From contig JBHJHD010000019.1 in the NCBI GenBank assembly GCA_050331115.1, positions 1-64,000 of the forward strand: DNA of 64,000 nucleotides. Direction: 5' to 3'. The notes beneath the pieces are model-generated. The model was not told the DNA's origin. It ran no database searches and worked only from the letters and a program-made list of their open reading frames with translations. How positions within the stretch are numbered: the first letter of the stretch is position 1; each line of letters begins with the position of its first letter. The position numbers and the translations under genes were made by a program. This document shows positions 52,106 to 61,407 of this stretch, one piece after another. The DNA is from JBCCAG01 sp050331115 (GTDB lineage: Bacteria; Cyanobacteriota; Cyanobacteriia; CAKZMO01).

Positions 52106-54232
52106 ATGCAAGCCCCTAGAAACGTCATCGCCATTGGCATCAGCGCAGCGGTCATCTTCGGACCCGCTGGCCCGGCGAGCGCCCAATCCGCTGCTTCGGC
52201 GTCACAAGCCGCCGAAGCAGCATCCCTGTCAGAAGCAGCCCTGATTAACGCCGCTAAGCCACCGTCTCAAAAACCCCGCTCGTGGATGGCTGCGACGCCT
52301 CAATCGACAATCCAGCACGCTGCAGGCCACACCATCCCCCCAGAAACGAACAGCGCCGTCATGCCTGAGGGCGATCGCCCTCAGCTAGAGCAGCGCTTTG
52401 CGCAAACGCCATTAGACGAACCGCCCGATGCCGATAGCGAGGCTGAGGCTGACAGCGAGACTGACGTCGAGCTAGAGATTGAGGATGACGTTGAAAGCGG
52501 AACTCAAGACAGCGTCGAGGGTTTCGAGACTGAGCGGGATGCAGATAGCGTTTCAGACCCCGATACGGACTCCGATACTCCAGCAGGCATCCCGCCTAGC
52601 GCTCCCGGAGTAGAAGATGAAGCGGAGGCCGCTGAGGAAGCCGATTTAGAATCAGTCACCGATTTCCTGGAGGAAGGCGGAGGAGAGACTGAGAGCCCCA
52701 CTGAAGTCGAGCCCGATCCGCTGTCCCAGCCCCTCGAACTTAACGGTGAGGAGGATATTGAAGCGGATGCTGACGAGCTAGAGGAAGAATCCGTAGAGGC
52801 CGCTCCGCCAGAAGAGGATCTCGAAGAAGAGACCCCCGAAATCGTGCAGGATGTTTTAGAGGCGCTGCGGGCCCCAGCCAATCCGCTGTTTTTCCCGACC
52901 GATCCAGAGACGCTGGAGATCACCGAAAATATTCCTATTACCCTGGAGCAGTCGCTGCAGCTTGCCTACCGCAACAGCCGCGATCTGCAGAACGCCCAAC
53001 TTACGTTTGAGCAAGCCCAAGCCGCACTGCGCGAGGCCCAGGCGCAGCGATTTCCTACGCTTAGCGCTGCGAGCGACTACACCCGCTCAACTACAAATAC
53101 CTTTATTGATGGCACGCCAACGACGTTTATAGATGGTTCTATATCCGAGCCAGGGAACCAGACTGACACCGACAGTTCAGTTAGCGGAAGCGTGACTCTC
53201 GGCTACGACATATTCACCTCTGGTCAGCGCCAGGCCAGCATCAGAGCGGCCCGGGAAGCGCGGCGGTTTCAGGCGCTTCAGATCGAGGTGGTTGCCGAAG
53301 AGATTCAGCTCAACGTCACCCAGGCCTACTACGATATTCAAGAGGCGGATGAGACGGTCCGCATTAACCGCGATAACCTAGATGAGGCGCTGATTAGCTT
53401 CCGGGATGCATCAGCCCGAGAGCGGGCGGGTGTCGGAACGCGGTTTGATCGCCTCCAGGCCCAGGTCGAAGTAGCCAATTCTCGCCAAGACTTAAGAAAT
53501 TCTATTAGCGACCAGATTACGGCCCAGCGCCAGCTTGTGGACCTGCTCAGCTTGCCTCCCGGTATTAATATCACAGCAGCTGATCCCGTGGATATTGCGG
53601 GGCGTTGGCAGCTTTCGCTAGAGAACAGCCTCGCCTTGGCCTACCAAAATCGGGCCGAGCTAGAGCAGCAGCTGGTGCAGCGCGAAATCGATCGCCAGCA
53701 GCGGCGGGTGGCGCGGTCCAGCACCCTGCCGCAGCTCTCTCTCGTTGCTCAGTATCAAATCAATGACCTGCTAGATGCAACCCGATCGGACGCCGGCGGA
53801 GATAGCGATGCGTTTTCCATCGCTGCGCAGCTCGACTGGCTGCTGTTTGACGGCGGGGCATCGCGGGCCGCCTCGCGGCAGGAAAGTCTAGACATCGAGA
53901 TTGCCGAAACGACCTTCGCCGATACCCGTGAGGCCATTCGTTTTGAGGTAGAGTCTGCCTTCTTTGACCTGGAGTCCAATTTTGAAAATATCGAAACGGC
54001 CCAGGCCGCTGTGCGGCTGGCAGAAGAGTCCCTGCGGTTGGCTCGACTGCGGTTTCAGGCCGGGGTCGGCATCCAGTCAGACGTTATCCAGGCGCAAACG
54101 GACTTGACCGAGGCCGAAGGCAACCTGGTGACGGCAGTATTGGGCTATAACCGAGCTCTCGTATCCATCCAGCGAGCCGTGAGCAATCTGCCAGACAATA
54201 ATCTGGCGGACATCCCGCCCGGCAATATTTAA
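52106..54232 (+). CDS. tolC: TolC-family outer membrane channel
   Basis: 708 residues. A signal peptide (about 1-28) is followed by a linker of roughly 170 residues dominated by Asp, Glu and Ser (about 95-265), then the TolC/OEP domain (about 285-700) with two homologous halves: ITLEQSLQLAYRNSRDLQNA and SLENSLALAYQNRAELEQQ open them, and long coiled-coil helices follow. It would form the outer membrane exit for type I secretion or for the DevABC pump; in Anabaena the TolC homologue HgdD exports heterocyst glycolipids. No exporter gene is adjacent, so it may serve several systems, including the two found upstream (inference). Confidence 0.9.
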   Translation: MQAPRNVIAIGISAAVIFGPAGPASAQSAASASQAAEAASLSEAALINAAKPPSQKPRSWMAATPQSTIQHAAGHTIPPETNSAVMPEGDRPQLEQRFAQTPLDEPPDADSEAEADSETDVELEIEDDVESGTQDSVEGFETERDADSVSDPDTDSDTPAGIPPSAPGVEDEAEAAEEADLESVTDFLEEGGGETESPTEVEPDPLSQPLELNGEEDIEADADELEEESVEAAPPEEDLEEETPEIVQDVLEALRAPANPLFFPTDPETLEITENIPITLEQSLQLAYRNSRDLQNAQLTFEQAQAALREAQAQRFPTLSAASDYTRSTTNTFIDGTPTTFIDGSISEPGNQTDTDSSVSGSVTLGYDIFTSGQRQASIRAAREARRFQALQIEVVAEEIQLNVTQAYYDIQEADETVRINRDNLDEALISFRDASARERAGVGTRFDRLQAQVEVANSRQDLRNSISDQITAQRQLVDLLSLPPGINITAADPVDIAGRWQLSLENSLALAYQNRAELEQQLVQREIDRQQRRVARSSTLPQLSLVAQYQINDLLDATRSDAGGDSDAFSIAAQLDWLLFDGGASRAASRQESLDIEIAETTFADTREAIRFEVESAFFDLESNFENIETAQAAVRLAEESLRLARLRFQAGVGIQSDVIQAQTDLTEAEGNLVTAVLGYNRALVSIQRAVSNLPDNNLADIPPGNI

Positions 54233-54265
54233 GTCAAGGCCTATTCCTGTCTTAGGCGTGACTGT

Positions 54266-54613
54266 CTAGCTCGTCCGCAGCGTAGGGGAGCTAGTCCCAG
54301 AATCGCCCTGGACGCGATCGCCCTGGTTTTGCTGGGCACAGAGGAGAGCTATCACCCTCTCGGCGTCCATGAGCCGCTTGAGCACCACCTGGCCGATGGC
54401 ATCAGGAGAGACCTGCACGCCAGGTTTGACCTCCACCATTAAGATGGCGTCTTCGACCTGGTAGAGCTGCAGTCGCTCGCTGGCTTCGTCGATGTAGAGG
54501 TCGAGTCGCTGAATTTGAGGCCTGCGCCGCCAGGCCGCTTCGTTCCAGAGGCCGCCTGACTCCCAAATCCGGCCCACCGTCCAGCCCTCCGACAAGAAAA
54601 AATACTTTGCCAT
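54266..54613 (-). CDS. Conserved cyanobacterial protein of unknown function
   Basis: 115 residues, soluble. MAKYFFLSEGWTVGRIWESGG, AWRRRPQIQRLDLYI, YQVEDAILMVEVKP and GQVVLKRLMDAE match a short family found throughout cyanobacteria that has no assigned function. The C-terminal 25 residues are low-complexity. It is convergent with tolC. Confidence 0.75.
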   Translation of the reverse strand: MAKYFFLSEGWTVGRIWESGGLWNEAAWRRRPQIQRLDLYIDEASERLQLYQVEDAILMVEVKPGVQVSPDAIGQVVLKRLMDAERVIALLCAQQNQGDRVQGDSGTSSPTLRTS

Positions 54614-54742
54614 GATGTCGTTCTGTCCTTATTCAAGCTGCAGCGGGGTGGGGTATTTTGCTTATGCCTTCAGGATGTAGACGCCCGACCCGCAGGATAT
54701 AAGCCGCCCATGGCTAAGCCTAATCATTGAGGTAGCGATACT

Positions 54743-55435
54743 TCACGACTGCTTTGGATCGAGGGCAGACAGGTAGATGTCGCGGATGTCCTGGGGCAGC
54801 GATTCGTCAATCTGGCCATAGCTTTCTTCTAGTAACGTTATAACAGCCGAGGCATCCGCCGCCGTTCCCTCAGATCTTAGATGGGCGGCCACTTCTTCTA
54901 TGGACCAGCCAAACCGCTTGTGCAGCAGCATTGTCAGGCGGTGTAGGGGCGAAAGCTGATCGAGCGATCGCTCGAGATAGCACCACAGCGGCGGCGGCGC
55001 ATAGGTGAGGGAGTAGCGAATTTGATCGGGCTCAGGGATCTGCTGATCGCGAATGCAGCCCGCCGCGGCGTTGATGATCCAGTTCTGCAGGGTCAGCGGA
55101 GACGAGACGTCGCGGGGGGCCGTATTCCCTTCGCCTTGCGACGCCTGGAGCGCCTGCGCCTGCTCGCTCTGATCAAAGTGTTCTAGATCAATGTGCCGTA
55201 AATCTTGATAGATCCGCTGCCAGACCTGGGCAAAAAGATAGTCTACCTGCACCGAGGAAGGCGTGGCGTGGTGAATTAGGCTGTAGACGAGGGGGCTGTA
55301 GCGGCAAAACAGCGCGACAAAAGGCCGCCCCGACTCAGGCTGCTGCTGGAGCTGCTGCAGAAGTGATTGGTCGGTGTCGTCCAAGGACGCCTCAACGAGG
55401 GCGTGGTAGCACTCTGGAAAGCGGGGAATTTGCAT
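54743..55435 (-). CDS. Sigma-70-like regulatory protein next to ndhA
   Basis: 230 residues from the ATG at 55435 (MQIPRFPECYHALV), the expected family start; a longer reading to 55501 has no homology. PFVALFCRYSPLVYSLI resembles sigma region 2, and LDQLSPLHRLTMLLHKRFGWSIEEVAAHL resembles region 4 with a helix-turn-helix. Homologues are annotated as sigma-70-like in cyanobacteria and recur beside ndhA (from memory). It is divergent from ndhA with about 240 bp between, which should hold both promoters. Whether it is an active sigma factor is not known. Confidence 0.65.
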   Translation of the reverse strand: MQIPRFPECYHALVEASLDDTDQSLLQQLQQQPESGRPFVALFCRYSPLVYSLIHHATPSSVQVDYLFAQVWQRIYQDLRHIDLEHFDQSEQAQALQASQGEGNTAPRDVSSPLTLQNWIINAAAGCIRDQQIPEPDQIRYSLTYAPPPLWCYLERSLDQLSPLHRLTMLLHKRFGWSIEEVAAHLRSEGTAADASAVITLLEESYGQIDESLPQDIRDIYLSALDPKQS

Positions 55436-55678
55436 GGCGGTTACCACAGGCTCTACAGCATTGATGCAGCGGCAAGCGCCTGAGACTTGACGCTGCACCA
55501 TTCCATAACCTACATCACAACGCTAGCGCTGTCCCGGCGCGCTTGGCCTTTAGCTCAATCTCCCCATGCAACGGCACTGCGGATTGGCGATGCAGCGATA
55601 TACTGGCATTAGGATCTTGAAGAAACGTGAATTTAATATCCGCCACTCTCCTGATTACTCTTTGGTTTATTCGAGAGC

Positions 55679-56797
55679 ATGAATACTGGAATCGACTTGC
55701 AGGCCAGCTTTATCCAACTTCTAACGCAGCTTGGCCTTCCGACTAGCTTGGCTAAAACCGCCTGGCTGCCGCTACCGATGCTGATTGTGCTGGTCGGGGC
55801 TACGGTTGGCGTGCTGGTGTCCACCTGGCTAGAGCGCAAGGTGTCCGCCGCCGTTCAGCAACGCATTGGCCCTGAGTACGCCGGTCCGATGGGTCTATTA
55901 ATCCCCGTCGCCGACGGCCTCAAGCTGCTCGTCAAAGAAGACATCCTGCCGGCCAAAGCCGATTCAATTCTCTATACCCTAGGGCCGGTCTTGGTGGTGG
56001 TGCCCGTGTTTCTGTCCTACCTTATTATTCCGTTCGGACAGAACCTGCTGATTAGCGACTTAGGGGTAGGCATTTTCCTGTGGATCGCGCTGTCCAGCAT
56101 CGCGCCCATTGGGCTGCTGATGGCGGGCTACTCCTCTAACAACAAGTATTCTCTACTGGGCGGCCTGCGGGCAGCAGCCCAGTCGATTAGCTACGAGATT
56201 CCTCTAGCGCTGGCGGTGCTGGCCATCGTCATGATGTCCAACTCGCTGAGCACCGTCGATATCGTTCAGCAGCAGGCGGGCTACGGCATTTTGAGCTGGA
56301 ACGTCTGGCGTCAGCCGGTAGGGTTTGTCATCTTTGTGGTGGCGGCCCTAGCAGAATGTGAGCGCTTGCCCTTTGACCTCCCGGAGGCGGAGGAGGAGCT
56401 GGTGGCGGGCTACCAGACCGAGTACGCTGGCATGCGGTTCGGCCTCTTTTACCTGGGGTCCTACGTTAACCTAGTACTGTCGGCGCTGTTTGTATCGGTG
56501 CTCTACCTGGGGGGCTGGAGCTTCCCCGTACCGGTGGAGGCGATCGCAGGCTGGATTGGCATCAGCGAAACCACGCCCTGGCTGCAGGTGATAACCGGCG
56601 CGCTTGGCATCGTCATGACCGTGCTCAAAGCCTACCTGCTGGTTTTCTTTGCCGTGCTGCTTCGCTGGACCGTACCTCGCGTCCGTATCGACCAGCTTTT
56701 AGACCTGGGCTGGAAGTTTCTACTGCCGGTAGCGCTGGCCAACCTGCTGCTAACGGCCGCGCTCAAGCTTTCGTTCCCGGTGGCCTTCGGGGGCTAG
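55679..56797 (+). CDS. ndhA: NAD(P)H-quinone oxidoreductase subunit 1 (NDH-1 membrane arm)
   Basis: 372 residues, eight hydrophobic helices. STWLERKVSAAVQQRIGPEYAGPMGLLIPVADGLKLLVKED (shown here in part as ERKVSAAVQQRIGPEYAG) is the conserved quinone-site loop, and DLPEAEEELVAGYQTEY the second signature. It forms the base of the quinone chamber of thylakoid NDH-1, used in respiration, cyclic electron flow and CO2 uptake. First gene of ndhA-ndhI-ndhG-ndhE. Confidence 0.97.
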   Translation: MNTGIDLQASFIQLLTQLGLPTSLAKTAWLPLPMLIVLVGATVGVLVSTWLERKVSAAVQQRIGPEYAGPMGLLIPVADGLKLLVKEDILPAKADSILYTLGPVLVVVPVFLSYLIIPFGQNLLISDLGVGIFLWIALSSIAPIGLLMAGYSSNNKYSLLGGLRAAAQSISYEIPLALAVLAIVMMSNSLSTVDIVQQQAGYGILSWNVWRQPVGFVIFVVAALAECERLPFDLPEAEEELVAGYQTEYAGMRFGLFYLGSYVNLVLSALFVSVLYLGGWSFPVPVEAIAGWIGISETTPWLQVITGALGIVMTVLKAYLLVFFAVLLRWTVPRVRIDQLLDLGWKFLLPVALANLLLTAALKLSFPVAFGG

Positions 56798-56901
56798 GGG
56801 CAGACTAGCGCTTGGCTGCCTGTCTTAGTCCACGGGCCGCTGCCTAGCGCTAGCGCCTGCCGTCTCAATCTTTGTTGTCGTACTCAAAGCCATCTCGCAC
56901 A

Positions 56902-57525
56902 ATGCTCAACTTTATAAAGCAAATTGGTGACTACACCAAAGGAGCCGCTGAGGCGGCTCGATACATTGGCCAGGGCCTTTCGGTCACCTTTGACCACCTG
57001 CAGCGTCGCCCCGTCACAGTTCAGTATCCCTACGAGAAACTGGTGCCCTCCGAGCGCTACCGCGGCCGCATCCACTTCGAGTTTGACAAGTGCATCGCCT
57101 GCGAAGTCTGTGTCCGGGTCTGTCCTATCAACCTACCGGTTGTAGACTGGGAGTTCAACAAAGAGGCCAAGAAAAAGAACCTCAAGCACTACAGCATCGA
57201 CTTTGGGGTCTGTATCTTCTGCGGCAACTGCGTCGAATATTGCCCGACCAACTGCCTCTCGATGACGGAAGAGTATGAGCTGGCGTCCTACGATCGCCAC
57301 GACTTAAACTACGACAGCGTTGCCCTGGGTCGCCTGCCCTACAAGGTGACGCAAGACCCGATGGTGACGCCGCTGCGCGAGTTTGCCTATCTGCCCAAGG
57401 GCGTCGTGAACCCTCACGGACTGCCCGGAGGGTCCCGCCGGTCTGGTAAGCTTCCAGAGGAAATCCTTGAGGAAATGGATTCCGAGCAGGATGAACAAGA
57501 TGCACAGACCGCAAGTAAAGCTTAG
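56902..57525 (+). CDS. ndhI: NAD(P)H-quinone oxidoreductase subunit I (two 4Fe-4S clusters)
   Basis: 207 residues from the ATG at 56902 (MLNFIKQIGDYTKGA), the standard start; an upstream ATG at 56872 adds 10 unrelated residues. CIACEVCVRVCP and CIFCGNCVEYCP each ligate a 4Fe-4S cluster that carries electrons to the quinone. The Glu/Asp/Gln-rich C-terminal tail is longer than the core needs. It is 15 bp before ndhG. Confidence 0.97.
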   Translation: MLNFIKQIGDYTKGAAEAARYIGQGLSVTFDHLQRRPVTVQYPYEKLVPSERYRGRIHFEFDKCIACEVCVRVCPINLPVVDWEFNKEAKKKNLKHYSIDFGVCIFCGNCVEYCPTNCLSMTEEYELASYDRHDLNYDSVALGRLPYKVTQDPMVTPLREFAYLPKGVVNPHGLPGGSRRSGKLPEEILEEMDSEQDEQDAQTASKA

Positions 57526-57539
57526 GGAGATCGGCGATC

Positions 57540-58145
57540 GTGAATTTAGCAGAAGGGGTTCAGCTTGTTTCCCTAATTATTTTAGGGGCGATGATGTTGG
57601 CATCGGCGCTGGGCGTGGTGCTGCTGGCTAACATCGTCTATTCGGCATTTTTGCTGGGCGGCGTGTTTATCAGCATGTCGGGGATGTATATCCTGCTCAA
57701 TGCGGGCTTTGTGGCCGCAGCGCAGATTTTGATCTATGTCGGAGCGGTCAACGTCCTGATTCTGTTCGGAATTATGCTGGTAAGTAAGGAAGAGCCTGCT
57801 GCCGGTAAGCGCGCCTGGATCGGTAAAGCCGCCACCGCGATGGTCTGCCTGGGGTTATTCGCGCTGCTAGCCACAATGGTGGTGGTAACGCCCTGGTCTA
57901 TTTCCCTAGCGCCTGCCGCTGGCGAGAGCGCCACGGTCGAAATTGGCAAGCATCTGTTCACCGACTTTCTCCTGCCCTTTGAGCTCGCCTCTGTGCTATT
58001 GCTAATGGCGCTGATCGGCGCGATTGTGCTGGCTCGCAGGGAGCTGCTGCCCGATGAAGACCGAGAGCAGTCTAAGCTAACGCTGCCCGAGCGTCCCCGG
58101 TTCTCAGCCGCGCCCAAGGCGCTGTCGGAGACGGCCCGGCGATAG
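57540..58145 (+). CDS. ndhG: NAD(P)H-quinone oxidoreductase subunit 6
   Basis: 201 residues from a GTG at 57540 with GGGAG 8 bases upstream. Five hydrophobic helices; YVGAVNVLILFGIMLV is the conserved helix with the pi-bulge region of NuoJ-type subunits. The last 35 residues are polar and cytosolic. Third gene of the ndhA operon. Confidence 0.95.
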   Translation: MNLAEGVQLVSLIILGAMMLASALGVVLLANIVYSAFLLGGVFISMSGMYILLNAGFVAAAQILIYVGAVNVLILFGIMLVSKEEPAAGKRAWIGKAATAMVCLGLFALLATMVVVTPWSISLAPAAGESATVEIGKHLFTDFLLPFELASVLLLMALIGAIVLARRELLPDEDREQSKLTLPERPRFSAAPKALSETARR

Positions 58146-58217
58146 CCGTCGCAGCAGCGGCGCTGCTCAGCGCTGGGATTTAGTCGAATTTAATTGGATA
58201 CAAACAAGACCAAAGCT

Positions 58218-58523
58218 ATGCAGCTAGAATATTATCTCCTCTTAGCCGCCGCGCTGTTCTGCATCGGCATCTACGGTTTGGTCACCAGCCGTAACGCGAT
58301 TCGCGTGCTGATGTCTATTGAGCTGCTCCTAAACGCCGTCAATCTGAATCTGCTGGCCTTCTCTAACTATCTGGACCCTGCTGAGATCAGGGGGCAGGTG
58401 TTTGGCGTCTTCATCATCACCATTGCCGCTGCTGAGTCTGCGGTGGGTTTGGCTATCGTGCTGGCGATCTACCGTAACCGCAATACGGTTGATATGGAGC
58501 AGTTCAACTTACTGAAGTGGTAG
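58218..58523 (+). CDS. ndhE: NAD(P)H-quinone oxidoreductase subunit 4L
   Basis: 101 residues from the ATG at 58218 (MQLEYYLLLAAALFCIG), the usual NdhE length; the GTG-like longer frame from 58194 adds eight unrelated residues. Three helices; VLMSIELLLNAVNLNLLAF carries the conserved membrane Glu used in proton transfer. It ends 4 bp before nadK. Confidence 0.96.
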   Translation: MQLEYYLLLAAALFCIGIYGLVTSRNAIRVLMSIELLLNAVNLNLLAFSNYLDPAEIRGQVFGVFIITIAAAESAVGLAIVLAIYRNRNTVDMEQFNLLKW

Positions 58524-58527
58524 CCCT

Positions 58528-59448
58528 GTGCAGCTAGACCAGGTCATCATTGCCCATAAAGCCGACGATGCCCTGAGCCGCAAGTGGGCGGAAACCTGCG
58601 CTAAGCAGCTAGAGCGCCGAGGGGCTCACGTCCTCATGGGGCCCAGCGGACCTAAGGACAACCCTTACCCTGTTTTTCTGTCTTCGGCGATGCAGCCCAT
58701 CGACCTGGCCGTCGTTTTGGGCGGAGACGGTACCGCGCTCGCTGCGGCACGGCACCTAGCGCCGGAAGGCATTCCTATTTTGGCCGTCAACGCTGGCGGT
58801 CATTTGGGGTTTCTTACTGAATCCCTAGACGAGTTTCAGGATTCTGAGCGGGTTTGGGATCGGCTGAGCGAGGATCGCTACGCGGTGGAGCGCCGCATGA
58901 TGCTGCAGGCGACGACTTTTGAAGGCGATCGCATTGGCGCAGAGCCCATGAGCGATCGCTTCTTGGCCCTCAACGAGATGTGCGTCAAGCCCGCTTCTGC
59001 TGACCGCATGATTACCTCAATTTTAGAGCTGGAGATTGACGGTGAGGTGGTCGACCAATACCAGGGAGACGGCCTGATCGTCGCCACGCCGACGGGCTCG
59101 ACCTGCTATACCGTTGCGGCCAGCGGTCCCATTGTCCACTCGGGCATGGACGCTATGGCCATCACGCCGATATGCCCGCTCAGCCTCTCTAGCCGCCCCA
59201 TCGTGATTCCACCGGGCTGTGTCGTCAGCGTCTGGCCTTTAGCGGATCAAGACCTCTCAACCAAGCTCTGGATGGACGGCGTTTTGGCAACCTCCATTTG
59301 GCCGGGACAGCGGGTCGACATTCGTAAGGCCGACTGCTCAGCCCACTTCATTATTCTGCGTGAAAACCACTCCTACTATCAGACCCTGCGGGAAAAGCTG
59401 CAGTGGGCCGGCGCGCGTATCCGCTACAGCAACCACCACCGAAACTAG
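58528..59448 (+). CDS. nadK: NAD kinase
   Basis: 306 residues from a GTG. VVLGGDGTALAAAR is the GGDG ATP/NAD site, VNAGGHLGFLTE and NEMCVKP follow, and GDGLIVATPTGSTCYTVAASGPIV is the second signature. It phosphorylates NAD to NADP, the NDH-1/photosynthesis electron carrier. Its start 4 bp after ndhE shows it belongs to the ndhAIGE transcript, a common cyanobacterial arrangement. Confidence 0.96.
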   Translation: MQLDQVIIAHKADDALSRKWAETCAKQLERRGAHVLMGPSGPKDNPYPVFLSSAMQPIDLAVVLGGDGTALAAARHLAPEGIPILAVNAGGHLGFLTESLDEFQDSERVWDRLSEDRYAVERRMMLQATTFEGDRIGAEPMSDRFLALNEMCVKPASADRMITSILELEIDGEVVDQYQGDGLIVATPTGSTCYTVAASGPIVHSGMDAMAITPICPLSLSSRPIVIPPGCVVSVWPLADQDLSTKLWMDGVLATSIWPGQRVDIRKADCSAHFIILRENHSYYQTLREKLQWAGARIRYSNHHRN

Positions 59449-59894
59449 CGCCGAAGCACGCCCGACCCATGTAATGTGATTTGAGTCGCTGGGTCAGTGT
59501 AATCTACTACGGGCTACAGCCAGCGAGTTTGTGATTATATATTCCCATGGCGAAGCTGCTAGGCTAAAGCGCCAAAATGCGACTTTATGCATTGCTTTTC
59601 GTCTGAATAGCGACTAATTTACGAATACATCAGGGTGTAAGTACGTATTTCAAAGATTTGCGTCTAGAGGTTCGCATATAAGGCTAAATAGCGCTTACGG
59701 CGCGCGGGCTCGATTTAGAAGCTGCCGTCATTCTCTCAACCTTTGTAGCATTCAATACGCCTAAGCGCCGTGGTTTTGGCGCGCTGGCTTTGAGCTGTGG
59801 TTTTGAGGGCGGTGCACAGCAATTCGTCTAATCGGTCGAAATGATTGAGTTGACCATAGCCCGTGAATCAGGACATTTACCCCCGGAGATAATA
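59449..59894. other. 446-bp spacer between nadK and the zinc-ribbon gene
   Basis: No gene, tRNA or terminator is seen. Composition is AT-richer in the middle. An in-frame ATG at 59841 extends the next gene without homology. The promoter of that gene should lie here. Confidence 0.5.
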
Positions 59895-60122
59895 ATGGCA
59901 TCTAAGACTGCGCCTCCACAATCTGCACCTTCTATCGCTGCTCAATGCCCTAAGTGCGGCAAATCCAGCATCGTTTCTCGGCCGGACAACGCCTACAGCT
60001 GCTTGAGCTGCGATTTCCACCGCGACTTCTCGAAAGACAAGAAGAAGGGCAAAGACAAGGGCTCCTCTGGTGGCCCCTTAGCAATATTGCTCGTAATTGT
60101 GACCTTGATCCTGCTGCTGTAG
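59895..60122 (+). CDS. Small zinc-ribbon protein with C-terminal membrane anchor
   Basis: 75 residues from the ATG at 59895, which has CGGAGATAATA just upstream. CPKCGKSSIV and YSCLSCDF give a CxxC-x(n)-CxxC zinc ribbon (about residues 19-40). A Lys/Asp/Gly-rich stretch follows, then the hydrophobic tail AILLVIVTLILLL, a tail-anchor type membrane segment. Function unknown. Confidence 0.7.
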   Translation: MASKTAPPQSAPSIAAQCPKCGKSSIVSRPDNAYSCLSCDFHRDFSKDKKKGKDKGSSGGPLAILLVIVTLILLL

Positions 60123-60205
60123 TCTCTCTGAGGTCGCCAGTTCAAAACTGACTAACATCCCAGAACGGCTGTGCGTAGCGCACCTTAGCGTACGCGCGGC
60201 GCAAT

Positions 60206-61330
60206 TTAGCGCTGCGTCAGTACCCCACGTCGCCTGAGGTCCTCCAGGCGTGGACTACCGGTGCAAAATAGCGCTGTTTTCAGCTCGGCTATCAGCGTGT
60301 CCGTTAACTCGTCTAGTGCCTCCGAAGAGGCAGCAGCGGCCTGTAAAAACGGAAGCGCCATGCCCGCTAAATCAGCGCCTAGGGCGATCGCCGTTGCCGC
60401 GTCTAGGCCATTCCTCAATCCCCCCGAGGCGATCAGGGGGATATCAGGGGCGATCGCCTTAACCTGGACAATGCACTCTGCGGTCGGGATGCCCCAATTG
60501 GCAAAGGTTGCCCCCAGTCGACGCTGCTTCGCGTCTTGGGCGCGCTCCCGCTCAACCTGCGCCCAAGAGGTGCCGCCCGAACCCGCGACGTCTATTGCCG
60601 CTACGCCTGACTCAATCAGCCGCTTGGCCATCGGACCCGAGATGCCGTTGCCGACCTCCTTGGCGATAACCGGCACGCTCAGCTGACGGCACAGGGCCGC
60701 GATCTTCCCCAGTAGGCCAGAGAAATTCGTGTCGCCCCGCGACTGGACACATTCCTGCAGCGGATTGAGATGGAGAATTAGCGCGTCAGCGCCCAGCCAC
60801 TCCACAGCCCGCAGACACTCTTCTAGGCCGTAGTCGTAGTTGAGCTGCACCGCACCGAGGTTGGCAAGCAGCAAAATATCGGGCGCGTAGTCCCGTACAG
60901 AGAAGGTAGTCACCACGTTGGGGTCTTCAATGGCAACGCGCTGCGACCCGACGCCCATAGCAATGCCGTACTTTTGAGCGGCGATCGCCAGACGCTGGTT
61001 GATCAGTTGGGCCTGCTCAGTGCCGCCGGTCATCGAAGAGATCAGCAGCGGAGCCTGAAGGGCCTTACCCAAAACCTGCGCTGAGACGTCGACATCGTTC
61101 CAGTCAAGCTCAGGAAGGCAGCAGTGGGTAAACCGATAGCGGTCGAGCCCAGTGGTTTGATGAAACTGGACGTCTTCGTCGAGGCAGATACGGATGTGGT
61201 CGGCTTTGCGCGCTTGGGTCGCCCCCGAGCCTGATGGCCCGGAGTCTGGTGGCCCGGAGCCTGATGGCCCCGAGGGCGCAGGGCGGGGGCTCAAGGCAAG
61301 ATCGGTAGGATTGGGAAAGCTTGTAGCCAC
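60206..61330 (-). CDS. fni: Type 2 isopentenyl-diphosphate delta-isomerase
   Basis: 374 residues from a GTG. It interconverts IPP and DMAPP with FMN and NADPH; type 2 enzymes are the cyanobacterial form. RKADHIRICLDEDVQF, SSMTGGTEQA, MGVGSQRVAIEDP, VAGSGGTSWAQVE and ASGGLRNGLDAATAIALGADLAGMA are the FMN and substrate blocks. The first 35 residues are a Pro/Ser/Gly tail built from 18-bp DNA repeats (about 61228-61278). Confidence 0.94.
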   Translation of the reverse strand: MATSFPNPTDLALSPRPAPSGPSGSGPPDSGPSGSGATQARKADHIRICLDEDVQFHQTTGLDRYRFTHCCLPELDWNDVDVSAQVLGKALQAPLLISSMTGGTEQAQLINQRLAIAAQKYGIAMGVGSQRVAIEDPNVVTTFSVRDYAPDILLLANLGAVQLNYDYGLEECLRAVEWLGADALILHLNPLQECVQSRGDTNFSGLLGKIAALCRQLSVPVIAKEVGNGISGPMAKRLIESGVAAIDVAGSGGTSWAQVERERAQDAKQRRLGATFANWGIPTAECIVQVKAIAPDIPLIASGGLRNGLDAATAIALGADLAGMALPFLQAAAASSEALDELTDTLIAELKTALFCTGSPRLEDLRRRGVLTQR

Positions 61331-61407
61331 AATTCTATAGGCGCTTAGAGGATCTAGGACCGGACGATAAAGCTAGCTTTATGTAACCGCCGCACCTCCT
61401 CAATCTA

